Positions 1-8,140 of a stretch of 17,567 nucleotides of DNA are shown here, piece after piece. Every line of letters starts with the position of its first letter. The stretch's first letter is position 1. The position numbers and the translations under genes are program-made. A model generated the notes under the pieces. It was not told the origin of the DNA. It ran no database searches and was given only the letters and a program-made list of their open reading frames with translations. Source of the stretch: an uncultured Rhodobiaceae bacterium (GTDB lineage: Archaea; Thermoplasmatota; Poseidoniia; Poseidoniales; Poseidoniaceae); NCBI GenBank assembly GCA_937911445.1, contig CALDQY010000305.1, positions 1 to 17,567 on the forward strand. The letters are read 5' to 3'.

Positions 1-1476
1 GGACAGGAAGTCATCCAAACGTTCCCTGCACTTCGATGGCGGTTTTCACCTGCATTGACCATTCCCCAAGAATCTGTTTCGTTGGTGTTGACTCAAGGTA
101 CTGTTCTCGATGATGGCGCTCGATTGCCACCGAATTCGCCGTTCGAATTGACAGGCGGATTGGTGTTTGCTGCAACGGAAGAAACGCCTGATTTCAACTG
201 CAGCGTAGATGTCATGTTTGCCGGTCAAACCTACTCTGCAGAAACGTACAACGGAATCTGGAACGTTGAACTTCGTTCGCCACAAGCGTCTGGAACCATT
301 CCATTGACGTGGTCCGTTGGTTGCTTGCCACCTCAAGGCGTTGATGCGACCGAGAAAGAATCCTCTGTGAAGTGGATGGTTGTTGATGGACTTGGCCCTC
401 AACCGATTGAAGTGCAAACACCCCGTCCCGGATCGATTCTATCCGCCGATGAACACGAAGTGACCATCGTCCTCTCAGAGGAAGGTGGAATTGACTTTGA
501 ATCGTTGCGTTTGGCGTGGTGGGTCGAGGATACCGAAACGGGTGAATTCATTCGAGGGGGTGACAGTCCGTTCCTCCTGCAAGGGACAGAAATTAGCGGA
601 TTAAGTCTCATCGGTACAGGAACGATGGATTTGAGCGTCATCACGGACGATATGTTGGTGGATCGCTTCACCGTTTACGTTCTCGTTGAAGGACGAGATC
701 TTGCTGGAAATCTTGTCCTTGGAGAAGCAGGTTCGTCCGCAGGAAATGCGGTCACTTCATGGCTCATGGAATGGCGACAGCCGAAGTTTGAACTGGAGAC
801 TCCGGCCATGGAATACTCACGCTTGAACCTCCAACAAGGCGATTCGACCGCTGTGCAAATCTTCGTCAAGAACGTAGGAACATTGGACGGTACAACAGAT
901 GCTACGATTTCCGTTGTCCGTGCTGATGGTACGTCAGAGGTACTACGTCAAACTGAGCTCGAGGTTGTAGAAGGTGGTCTAGGTACCATTCTCATCGATT
1001 GGGCCCCTGAGCAGGTGGGTCTTCAATGGCTTGAGGTCCAACTCGAGAATGGTGTCAAAGGCAATGGTCCTTCGGTTGATGTTCGACCGAAGAGCGACCC
1101 CTCCTTTAGCGAGGCTGTGTTTGGAGATGTGAACCCAATTCTCGGTTCCATTGGTGCATTGCTCGGCCTTTCGATCATTCTTGCCCTCTTGCTCATGGCT
1201 CGAAATGCAACCGTTCGACGTGGCTCCAAATCGGAATATGAATGGGACGAATATTCGGATTATCTCGATGAGGATGAAGAAGAGGACATTGACGATGATG
1301 CTGACCTCAACTTGAGTGAACCGATTCAAGAATCAGAACCGGTTGCTGCAACAACACAAACCGCTTCTGCGAACGGTTGGACCCAAGGCTCAGATGGCGT
1401 TTGGTGGTGGCAGAATCAACAAGATGGAAGTTGGTGGTACAAAGATGCCAACGGAGAGATTTTGCAATACAAATGA
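1..1476 (+). CDS. Membrane-anchored surface protein with beta-sandwich domains and Trp-rich cytoplasmic tail (5' end missing)
   Basis: The frame is open to the first base, so the N-terminus lies outside the window; 491 codons plus stop are visible. Residue numbers count from base 1. The bulk is a beta-rich, presumably extracellular region. Around residues 275-365 it holds a CARDB-like Ig domain with the typical 'KNVGTLDGT' turn. One membrane helix follows at about 381-400, then a basic stop-transfer stretch, so the tail is predicted to be cytoplasmic. The tail carries a strongly acidic Asp/Glu run (bases about 1240-1305). It ends in a Trp-rich segment (bases about 1372-1473) with two similar 'DGxWW' units. 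The architecture resembles the large envelope protein at 9208, on a smaller scale. I do not recognise a specific family and no catalytic motif is visible, so a surface adhesion or scaffold role is only a guess. The stop overlaps ATG codons in the frame of nadE. Confidence 0.85.
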   Translation, partial: GQEVIQTFPALRWRFSPALTIPQESVSLVLTQGTVLDDGARLPPNSPFELTGGLVFAATEETPDFNCSVDVMFAGQTYSAETYNGIWNVELRSPQASGTIPLTWSVGCLPPQGVDATEKESSVKWMVVDGLGPQPIEVQTPRPGSILSADEHEVTIVLSEEGGIDFESLRLAWWVEDTETGEFIRGGDSPFLLQGTEISGLSLIGTGTMDLSVITDDMLVDRFTVYVLVEGRDLAGNLVLGEAGSSAGNAVTSWLMEWRQPKFELETPAMEYSRLNLQQGDSTAVQIFVKNVGTLDGTTDATISVVRADGTSEVLRQTELEVVEGGLGTILIDWAPEQVGLQWLEVQLENGVKGNGPSVDVRPKSDPSFSEAVFGDVNPILGSIGALLGLSIILALLLMARNATVRRGSKSEYEWDEYSDYLDEDEEEDIDDDADLNLSEPIQESEPVAATTQTASANGWTQGSDGVWWWQNQQDGSWWYKDANGEILQYK

Positions 1477-1486
1477 TGCATCATTT
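1471..1486. promoter_or_regulatory. Perfect 16-bp palindrome upstream of nadE
   Basis: AAATGATGCATCATTT reads identically on both strands, with no spacer and no mismatch. It covers the stop codon of the upstream surface-protein gene and ends 28 bases before the preferred nadE start. Such a site suits a homodimeric DNA-binding regulator. As RNA it would form a poor hairpin because it has no loop, and no U-tract follows, so it is not a convincing terminator. The operator role is inference. Confidence 0.4.
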
Positions 1487-1514
1487 CTATGAAACACGAG
1501 TACGTGGGATGGTC

Positions 1515-3254
1515 ATGAGCGAGCAAGATGGAGGCATCATTGCTCTTCTTCAAATCAATCCAACTGTTGGTGATTTGACTGGAAATGCTCAGCGATTGGA
1601 GCACTTTATTCAGACTGCAACAGCCCATGGAGCCGTGGCCTGCGTAAGCACAGAATTGGCTATTTGTGGCTACCCTCCTCGCGATTTGTTGATGCAAGCG
1701 AGTTTTGTTGAACTCGCTCAACAAGCAGCCCTCTCGCTCAATGTCGACATTCCCTCGCTCATAGGCACACCAACAATACCTGAATCTGAGCGGGCAAAAC
1801 CCGGAAATGGTGTTGCCTTGATCGGAAATGAAGCTCCTGTGAAAATTGTTGCTCGGAAACAATTGCTCCCAACCTACGATGTCTTCGATGAAGCCCGATA
1901 CTTCGATTCGGATGACAGGCCAGGTATCGCAAGAACACTCTCAGGACCACTCGAACTTGGTGTCACAGTTTGCGAAGATGCTTGGCAGGTTGCTGGAGAA
2001 ACGCCTTCCGAATACGATGCAGACCCGATCGAGCAACTCGCTGAATGGGGGCGGCAAGGTGTCAACCTCGATGCAACGGTCAATCTCTCTGCATCTCCGT
2101 ACCACTCCAACAAAATCCAAACACGCCTCCACGTTGCTCGAACAGCCGCCAAAACACTCGGGCACCCGTTCTTGTTGTGCAATCAAATCGGAGGGAACGA
2201 TGACCTTCTTTTCGATGGACGATCCCTTGCTGCTTGGCCAACCGGAGACGTTGTTGTTGCTCCTTCTTGGAAAGAAGGAATCCTTCTTGTGGACATAAAC
2301 AACCTTGAATCAGCCTCGTGGATATCGATGGATTCTTCACAAGGTGAAATCACACATTATGCGCCTCATGAAACTGGTGAAGAACAGAATCAAGTCCTCG
2401 ATGAACTCGCCGATGCGGTCGTTCTCGGATTGCGTGATTACTGTCAAAAATCAGGAATACAGCGTATCGTCCTTGGATTGAGTGGTGGTATTGACTCTGC
2501 CGTTGCAGCCTGTGTTGCAGCTGAAGCTGTTGGTCCCGAGAACGTGCTTGGAATCTCCATGCCATCCCGATTTTCATCACAGCATTCGATCGACGATGCA
2601 AAATACACTGCAGAGGCTCTCGGAATGGAATATGCATCCATTTCAATTGATGACCATCATTCGGGACTTGAGAAACAACTTGCAGAGATGCTTGATCAAG
2701 GTGCAAACGTTGCTCAAGAGAACATACAAGCCCGTCTACGCGGCATTCTCGTGATGGCTCACGCCAATGCACAAGGTCGAATGGCCATTGCAACTGGAAA
2801 CAAGTCTGAACTTGCTCAAGGCTATTGCACACTATACGGTGACATGGCTGGCGGCTACACGCCTTTAGGCGATGTCTACAAAATGGATGTCTACGGCCTT
2901 GCAGAAGTGTTCAATCAACGGGCTCAATCAAATGGCAAGAGTCCGCCTGTGAATGAGTCCACCATGACAAAACCGCCATCGGCAGAACTTGCTCCTGACC
3001 AGCGCGATGATGACACACTGCCTCCCTACGAGATGCTCGATGGTATCCTTAAACTCCACATCGAACAAGGTCTGGGAGCTGAAGAAATCGCCGAACATGG
3101 TTACGATCATTCGACCGTTGTGACCGTTCTTCAACGACTCGAAGCCAACGAACACAAGCGCTGGCAGATGGCTCCTGCCCCCAGAGTATCCTCACGTGCT
3201 TTCGGACAGGGATGGCGTCATCCTCTAGCAAGCAAACACGATTGGCGTCGCTAA
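1515..3254 (+). CDS. nadE: Glutamine-dependent NAD+ synthetase
   Basis: This enzyme catalyses the last step of NAD+ biosynthesis: ATP-dependent amidation of nicotinic acid adenine dinucleotide, with ammonia released from glutamine (EC 6.3.5.1). The 580-residue product has both expected domains. The N-terminal nitrilase/glutaminase domain (about 7-270) shows the Glu-Lys-Cys triad: Glu47 in 'STELAICGYPPRDLL', Lys115 in 'RKQLLP', and Cys153 in 'VCEDAW'. The C-terminal synthetase domain has the P-loop SGGIDS at 323-328, then 'ATGNKSE' and a late 'PSAELAPDQRDDD' region. Length is normal for the two-domain form. The frame is open further upstream. ATG 1515 was chosen because 'IIALLQINPTVGDLTGN' is the usual start of the nitrilase domain. 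ATG 1509 and ATGATG at 1473, which overlaps the previous stop, are alternatives; no strong ribosome binding site decides. Confidence 0.95.
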   Translation: MSEQDGGIIALLQINPTVGDLTGNAQRLEHFIQTATAHGAVACVSTELAICGYPPRDLLMQASFVELAQQAALSLNVDIPSLIGTPTIPESERAKPGNGVALIGNEAPVKIVARKQLLPTYDVFDEARYFDSDDRPGIARTLSGPLELGVTVCEDAWQVAGETPSEYDADPIEQLAEWGRQGVNLDATVNLSASPYHSNKIQTRLHVARTAAKTLGHPFLLCNQIGGNDDLLFDGRSLAAWPTGDVVVAPSWKEGILLVDINNLESASWISMDSSQGEITHYAPHETGEEQNQVLDELADAVVLGLRDYCQKSGIQRIVLGLSGGIDSAVAACVAAEAVGPENVLGISMPSRFSSQHSIDDAKYTAEALGMEYASISIDDHHSGLEKQLAEMLDQGANVAQENIQARLRGILVMAHANAQGRMAIATGNKSELAQGYCTLYGDMAGGYTPLGDVYKMDVYGLAEVFNQRAQSNGKSPPVNESTMTKPPSAELAPDQRDDDTLPPYEMLDGILKLHIEQGLGAEEIAEHGYDHSTVVTVLQRLEANEHKRWQMAPAPRVSSRAFGQGWRHPLASKHDWRR

Positions 3255-3291
3255 ACGATGAGCATAAGAGGAAGAATCCGGACGATTTACC

Positions 3292-4149
3292 ATGACGGAG
3301 CAACACCTCAATATCGCTGGGTACAAGTTTGTTGTACTCGACGATCGGGATGCTCTGCGCCAACCGTTCAAACAGAAGTGCGATGAACTCGGATTGAAAG
3401 GCACTATTTTACTCAGCCATGAGGGTATCAACATCTTCGTTGCAGGTCCAGAACCGAACATCGAACAATTCCGATTGTTTCTCAGCGAGGATGAACGATT
3501 TGCAGACATCGATTTCAAAGTCTCTCATTCAGAACATCAACCTTTCAATCGCATGAATGTACGTCTCAAGAACGAAATCATCTCGGTTGGCTTGCCGAAC
3601 TTCGATCGGGTCGAACCTGATCGTGGACGTATACTCCCTGCTCAATTGCATGAAAAGCTCCTCAATGGCGAGGACGTTGTATTGCTCGACACTCGAAACA
3701 CCTACGAGACACGTCTCGGGACGTTCCAAAATGCCATTGAATTGGACATTGAAACATTCCGGGCGTTTCCTCAAGCAGTCTCTGAGATGGATTCATCCTA
3801 CAAAGACAAGGAAATCGTCATGTTCTGTACGGGGGGCGTCCGCTGTGAAAAGGCCAGTGTTATCATGAAAGATGCAGGCTTTACCAACATCAAACAGCTT
3901 GAGGGAGGCATTCTTGGCTACTTTGAACAAGTTGGAGGTGACTACTGGGACGGTGAGTGTTTCGTCTTTGACAAGCGTGTTGCACTCCTCCCTGATCTTA
4001 CTGAGACCGGTACCACGGTCTGCTTCGCATGCCGTGAACCATTGACACCGAAAGAACAGCTCCACTCGGCCTATGTTCCGGGTGAATCATGCTCGTATTG
4101 CATTGACCGTGTTCAATCCCAAACCATCGGTTGTGAACACGAGTCTTGA
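3292..4149 (+). CDS. trhO: Rhodanese-domain tRNA uridine(34) hydroxylase, TrhO/YceA-like
   Basis: The 285-residue product matches the TrhO (YceA) layout. An acylphosphatase-like N-terminal domain (about 10-100) contains 'GTILLSHEGINIFVAG'. A rhodanese domain (about 115-215) has the loop 'FCTGGVRCEK', with catalytic Cys179 and second Cys185. A C-terminal segment carries two CxxC pairs (Cys244/247 and 267/270) that probably bind zinc. In bacteria the family makes 5-hydroxyuridine at wobble position 34 of tRNA using molecular oxygen, which would fit an aerobic surface-water organism. The start follows nadE by 37 bases with no clear Shine-Dalgarno motif. The stop overlaps the next gene by one base (TGATG), which suggests translational coupling. 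Family assignment is confident; the exact tRNA targets in an archaeon are not known to me. Confidence 0.9.
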   Translation: MTEQHLNIAGYKFVVLDDRDALRQPFKQKCDELGLKGTILLSHEGINIFVAGPEPNIEQFRLFLSEDERFADIDFKVSHSEHQPFNRMNVRLKNEIISVGLPNFDRVEPDRGRILPAQLHEKLLNGEDVVLLDTRNTYETRLGTFQNAIELDIETFRAFPQAVSEMDSSYKDKEIVMFCTGGVRCEKASVIMKDAGFTNIKQLEGGILGYFEQVGGDYWDGECFVFDKRVALLPDLTETGTTVCFACREPLTPKEQLHSAYVPGESCSYCIDRVQSQTIGCEHES

Positions 4150-5921
4150 TGAAGCGCCGATGTCTGCGTCAAATCATGCAACTTCCAAAGCGATTGTCGG
4201 AGCAGTTGGAAGGCAAGGAAGGACCAACTCGCCAGAAGGCTGCTCGCCTCGTGGTCGACCTTGCACGTGTTGCGAAAGCAGAATCCTTTGTCGAAGTCGA
4301 CCACGCGCACGTTTCTGGCGTTTCTGTCATTACCGGAGGCCATGGGTTGCGTACCTTCCTCAAGGATTTGAGTGGAGATGATGATGGGACTGTTGTTATT
4401 CCAACGACGTTGAATTCTGCGGGATGCGATCGGGAAAAAATGGAAGAAATGGGTATCGCATGGCCCAATTTTCTCGAGCAACAATTCGAGATTGTTCAGG
4501 CCTATGACCGACTTGGTATCGAAGCAACATTGTCCTGTACCCCGTATGACCGAGGCATTGAGATTGAAGGTGAGACCGCATCATGGGCCGAGTCAAATGC
4601 CGTTTGTTTTTCGAACACATGGACGTCGTTGATTACCAACCGAGAGTCAGGATTGAGCGCACTCGCAACAGCCCTCACTGGATACGCTCCAGCATGGGGG
4701 TTGCACCTTGAATCAAACCGCCAACCAAACATCAGGGTCGTTGTTGAATGCGAACTTGAAACGCTCTCTGATTATTCCATCCTTGGTGATTGGATCGGTA
4801 AGAATGCAAAGCCTGAGTGGGATTTGCCGTTCGGACCAATGCCGTATGTTGAGGGTCTCGATGAGGTCATTTCCTTTGCGCGAAAAAAGGCATTAACGGC
4901 TGCTGCAGCAAATTATGGCTCGCCGATGATGTGGGTTGATGGACACACAGAACCACCAACAAAACCCATTGATTCCATCGATTGGGAGGGAACGCTCGTA
5001 TTCACACAATCGGATCTTGAAGCACGTTATGAGGAACTCAGTCCGAAGGGAAAGGTTGACCTCATCGTTATTGGATGTCCGCAGGCCAGTTTGGAAGAAA
5101 TGCGGACGACTGCAGCAGCGCTCCGCACACACATGGAGTTCGGAGAATCCATCCCAAATCAACGGCTGTGGGTGTTCACAAGTCAGGAGAATCATGCTTT
5201 AGCCGAGGCTGATGGAACTGTCTCGATGTTGGAAGAAGCAGGTGCCTTGGTTCTCGTTGACACCTGTCCAGAGGTCACACCCTACAACCGAGAAAAATAC
5301 AATCACTTGTTGACAAATTCGATGAAAGCAGAACATTACCTGACCAGTGGGCTGAATCGAATTCCAACGAGTGTGGCTTCAATAGAGGAATGCGTTCGTC
5401 ATGCCATTGACCCTGAGCGAGCAAATGGGCCAACGCCTACGCTTGCTCAATCTTCGCACGGCGGTCACGCTAGTGCAAAGACGTTGCAGACTGGCCTTCA
5501 AACCATCAACGGTTCTGGTTTGAATTCACAAGGCGATTTCTGTGTTGAAGGTCGAGCGATGGTGACCGATGTTCCAATTACGTATCTTGGCTATGTTAAT
5601 CGAGATACTGGCGTTGTTGAGGAAGCAGGACATCCTCTTGATGGTCGTGCGATTGAGGATACCATTCTCATCTATCCTAAGGGCTCTGGGTCGACTGTTG
5701 CCCCTTACGTTCTGATGGGCTTATTGTACGAAAACAAGGGCCCACTTGCCATCGTCAACCGAGACGTATGTCCGTTGACGCTTCCTGCATGTTCGCTGTT
5801 GAACGTTCCATATGGGCATGGGTTTGAGGAGGATCCATGCATGATGATCAATGATGGAGACCTTGTTCGATTGAAGCGGGAACAAGGACAGGTTTCGATT
5901 GAAATTCTTGAGCGAGTGTGA
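4149..5921 (+). CDS. Aconitase X-type dehydratase, large and small subunits fused (phosphomevalonate or cis-3-hydroxyproline dehydratase)
   Basis: The product has 590 residues from this start. Residues about 10-430 are the AcnX large domain (DUF521). It has the early 'HAHVSGVS' motif and three separated cysteines expected to hold an Fe-S cluster: Cys130 in 'SCTPY', Cys310 in 'GCPQASLEE', and Cys373 in 'VDTCPEVTP'. It also has 'TNRESGLSALATALTG'. After a Gly/Ser-rich linker, residues about 465-590 are the swivelling small domain (DUF126) with 'PKGSGSTVAPYVL'. Known AcnX enzymes dehydrate 5-phosphomevalonate, in the archaeal mevalonate route to isoprenoid lipids, or cis-3-hydroxy-L-proline. Archaeal phosphomevalonate dehydratase is usually two separate proteins, so the single chain leaves the substrate open. 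ATG 4149 overlaps the trhO stop. ATG 4176 aligns with the usual family N-terminus and is a serious alternative. Confidence 0.88.
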   Translation: MKRRCLRQIMQLPKRLSEQLEGKEGPTRQKAARLVVDLARVAKAESFVEVDHAHVSGVSVITGGHGLRTFLKDLSGDDDGTVVIPTTLNSAGCDREKMEEMGIAWPNFLEQQFEIVQAYDRLGIEATLSCTPYDRGIEIEGETASWAESNAVCFSNTWTSLITNRESGLSALATALTGYAPAWGLHLESNRQPNIRVVVECELETLSDYSILGDWIGKNAKPEWDLPFGPMPYVEGLDEVISFARKKALTAAAANYGSPMMWVDGHTEPPTKPIDSIDWEGTLVFTQSDLEARYEELSPKGKVDLIVIGCPQASLEEMRTTAAALRTHMEFGESIPNQRLWVFTSQENHALAEADGTVSMLEEAGALVLVDTCPEVTPYNREKYNHLLTNSMKAEHYLTSGLNRIPTSVASIEECVRHAIDPERANGPTPTLAQSSHGGHASAKTLQTGLQTINGSGLNSQGDFCVEGRAMVTDVPITYLGYVNRDTGVVEEAGHPLDGRAIEDTILIYPKGSGSTVAPYVLMGLLYENKGPLAIVNRDVCPLTLPACSLLNVPYGHGFEEDPCMMINDGDLVRLKREQGQVSIEILERV

Positions 5922-5925
5922 GACG

Positions 5926-6879
5926 ATGCGCATCCTCGTCACTGGAGGTGCTGGTTTTCTTGGTTCAAGTCTTGTTGAATCACTCGTAAAACATGGTCAT
6001 GCTGTCATTGTTATCGACAATTGTTGGAGAGGATCGAAAGAGAACCTGCGTATGGTTGAGGACCATATTACATTCATCGAAGGTGATGCATGTGTTTCGA
6101 CTACGTATGAGATGATATCGGACCCGAGTAGTGTTGACATCGTCTATCATCTTGCTGCCATCAATGGAACCAAGTGGTTTCATGAAGAACCTAGAATGGT
6201 GATGGACGTAAATCTCAATTCGACACTGCGTTCTCTCGAATTTGCAGAACAAAACAATTGTCGCTACGTCTTCACCTCATCACCTGAAGCTTATGGAGAG
6301 TCGGAAATTATGCCACTCGGTGGCGATGAAGCCTCGGTTTTTCCTGTCTCCCATGAACACCAACGACATGCCTATGGAGCGAGCAAGTATCTCGGTGAAC
6401 TGGCTGTCCAACACTCCGTTCGCCAAGGTCTCGATGCTCGTATAGTGCGCCCATTCAATGGCTACGGGCCTCGATTGCTCGGCAGCGAATATGGTCAGGT
6501 TGTCGCTATGATGTTGCAACGTGCTGTTCAGCAAGGAGAAATCATCGTTCATGGCGATGGTTCACAAACTCGTTCGTTGACCTACATTGATGATCTCGTC
6601 CGTGGTATTGAGGCCGCGGGGCTGGTCGAAGGCCTTGAAGGGATGAGTTTGAATCTCGGTTCTGAGGAAGAATGTACAATGCTTGACCTTGCTCAACGAG
6701 TCGCTAAACTTGTCGGAAACGAAACAGCTCAAACGGTCCGAATTCGCTACGATCAAGGACATCCGGGTGACTCAAAACGCCGTTTGCCCAATCTCGATCA
6801 GACCAAAAAATACCTGAATTGGCAAGCCCACACGACGCTCGCGGACGGCCTTGGTCAAACACTGCGGTCGATGTTGTAG
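5926..6879 (+). CDS. NAD-dependent sugar-nucleotide epimerase/dehydratase (extended SDR)
   Basis: This 317-residue extended short-chain dehydrogenase has the Rossmann motif 'GGAGFLG' at residues 7-13. The catalytic pair is Tyr150/Lys154 in 'YGASK', with a preceding 'TSSPEAYGES' serine loop, and 'RPFNGYGPR' follows. These are standard for UDP- or GDP-sugar 4-epimerases and dehydratases, and the length is typical. It starts four bases after the AcnX stop, so the two are probably cotranscribed. Together with the acyltransferase on the opposite strand, it suggests surface-glycan or lipid-sugar synthesis. The 3' end overlaps the convergent flavin-reductase-like gene by 25 bp. The exact sugar substrate cannot be told from sequence. 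An in-frame ATG at 5899 inside the AcnX gene was rejected because the Rossmann strand begins at 5926. Confidence 0.9.
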   Translation: MRILVTGGAGFLGSSLVESLVKHGHAVIVIDNCWRGSKENLRMVEDHITFIEGDACVSTTYEMISDPSSVDIVYHLAAINGTKWFHEEPRMVMDVNLNSTLRSLEFAEQNNCRYVFTSSPEAYGESEIMPLGGDEASVFPVSHEHQRHAYGASKYLGELAVQHSVRQGLDARIVRPFNGYGPRLLGSEYGQVVAMMLQRAVQQGEIIVHGDGSQTRSLTYIDDLVRGIEAAGLVEGLEGMSLNLGSEEECTMLDLAQRVAKLVGNETAQTVRIRYDQGHPGDSKRRLPNLDQTKKYLNWQAHTTLADGLGQTLRSML

Positions 6880-7658
6880 TGCCATTCTGTCGGCGTTGCC
6901 ATGAGACGATTCAAACCGTGTTGACAGAGAATGTGTGCAGCTTGTGCACTATCAAGTCCACCCGGGATGAGAATGTCTGACAAGCGAAGGATGGCTAGTT
7001 TGGCTTTTGCATCAGGCAAATCGACCACTTCGACCAATTTACCAACGATGGCAAAGGCAGCATTGTTCATGACGAGTTCGTTTGTTTCCAAACTTTCCAG
7101 GTAAAACGCCTCCCCCTCGCTCATACCGTGTGAGATTGGCTTTGCAGTTTGTTCAACCACGGTTGCTGCATCCGATGAGACCGGGAGGAAGTTGAGAACA
7201 GCCTCCTTTGTTTGTTGCATGTTCAACAATGTATCTCTCCAACGATCGTTTCGGTCTGCTGAGAGCGACACAACCGCCATCGGTGGTGAATTGGATACAA
7301 CTGACAACGAGGTGTAAGGGGCAATGTTGCGAACTCCTTCGTTGGATGATGTAGCTATGAGTGCCAACGGCCGTGGGCTTGCAAGGTTTGTCAACCATGC
7401 TGAACGAGTATCGTGAGAGAGTTCATCAAGGCTGAGGCTGATCACCTCAGATTCTCCAAGCGCCTTCTGTTGAGAAGGAAACCATCGGTCAAGTTCACCA
7501 GCTTCGACCTCCATCACAGCATGTGCAGTATAATCGCGATAAGCCTCCCATTTGGCGATGTCCTCAACATCGCCTCGTTTCTGCTTTCGTTCGATGGAGG
7601 CATTGGCATAATCGATGCATTTCTTGAGAAACGAGATGACGTGTGCTTTACCTTCCAT
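6855..7658 (-). CDS. Flavin reductase-like (FMN-binding split-barrel) protein with helical N-terminal extension
   Basis: The 267-residue product begins with a charged helical segment of about 85 residues. A flavin-reductase-like split-barrel domain (about 85-260) follows, recognisable from 'ASPRPLALIATSSNEGVRN', 'NIAPYTSLSVVSNSPP' and 'MAVVSLS'. These regions form the FMN pocket in the family. Members are flavin:NAD(P)H oxidoreductases or FMN-binding proteins of unknown substrate. The frame extends upstream, but ATG 7658 was chosen because GAGGTGA at 7670-7664 sits five bases before it. That ribosome binding site contains the stop codon of the upstream acyltransferase gene, so the two are probably translationally coupled. 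The electron partner and role are unknown; the nearby peroxiredoxin might suggest redox defence. Confidence 0.8.
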   Translation of the reverse strand: MEGKAHVISFLKKCIDYANASIERKQKRGDVEDIAKWEAYRDYTAHAVMEVEAGELDRWFPSQQKALGESEVISLSLDELSHDTRSAWLTNLASPRPLALIATSSNEGVRNIAPYTSLSVVSNSPPMAVVSLSADRNDRWRDTLLNMQQTKEAVLNFLPVSSDAATVVEQTAKPISHGMSEGEAFYLESLETNELVMNNAAFAIVGKLVEVVDLPDAKAKLAILRLSDILIPGGLDSAQAAHILCQHGLNRLMATPTEWHYNIDRSV

Positions 7659-7663
7659 CTTCG

Positions 7664-8131
7664 TCACCTCTTTCCGTCGTACTCTTCCCGGGTCATAAGA
7701 AATTGTGCAGGATTTCCAACCCAAACTTCTCCATCCGGAAGGGGTTTTGTCAGGACGGAACCGCCTCCAAGTACTGCCCTCTCTCCAATGTGAGCGCCTG
7801 GGAGGACCGTACATCCTCCTCCGATGACGGCGTTGTCGTCAACCTGAACTGGAACCCATTTGGTTGCATCACCTGATGGGGGATATTTGTCGTTGAGGAT
7901 GGTTGAATTTGGACCGATGAAAACAGAATTCCCAATCACTGTCTTGTCTGCGATGTAGTTCGACCCCTGTATGTTGCTGTTGGCTCCGATGGTGACGTTA
8001 CGACCAATGTGACACATCGAACCAATCGAAACATTCTCACCAACCTTGAGGTGTTTTCCAATGTAGCATGGTTTGTAGGCACACGATGTAGTGGACAAGG
8101 CCACTCGCTCGCCACCCACGTCTTCGTCCAT
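7664..8131 (-). CDS. Left-handed beta-helix (hexapeptide-repeat) acyltransferase
   Basis: The 155-residue product is made almost entirely of hexapeptide repeats: 'YIGKHLKVGENVSIGSMCHI', then 'VTIGANSNI', 'TVIGNSVFIGPNSTI' and 'AVIGGGCTVLPGAHIG'. It ends with 'SVLTKPLPDGEVWVGNPAQF', the usual C-terminus of sugar O- or N-acetyltransferases of the WbpD/LpxA-like fold. Such enzymes work as trimers and transfer an acyl group from acyl-CoA to a nucleotide sugar or related acceptor. The gene lies nine bases after the peroxiredoxin stop and five before the flavin-reductase-like start, so it is the middle gene of a three-gene unit. A glycan role fits the nearby sugar epimerase, but the acceptor is unknown. 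Confidence 0.88.
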   Translation of the reverse strand: MDEDVGGERVALSTTSCAYKPCYIGKHLKVGENVSIGSMCHIGRNVTIGANSNIQGSNYIADKTVIGNSVFIGPNSTILNDKYPPSGDATKWVPVQVDDNAVIGGGCTVLPGAHIGERAVLGGGSVLTKPLPDGEVWVGNPAQFLMTREEYDGKR

Positions 8132-8140
8132 GGATGACCC

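Noticed and set aside
46..417. Antisense ORF opposite the first gene
   Set aside because: It lies wholly opposite a well-supported coding region, with low-complexity composition and no start signals. The same applies to the other antisense frames under nadE, trhO, AcnX and the archaellins.
1377..1514. Upstream extension of the nadE frame inside the previous gene
   Set aside because: The extra residues overlap the coding region of the surface protein in another frame and have no resemblance to the nitrilase domain; the family N-terminus begins at about 1515.
7659..7814. N-terminal extension of the flavin-reductase-like ORF
   Set aside because: It overlaps the acyltransferase gene out of frame; a strong ribosome binding site sits right before ATG 7658.
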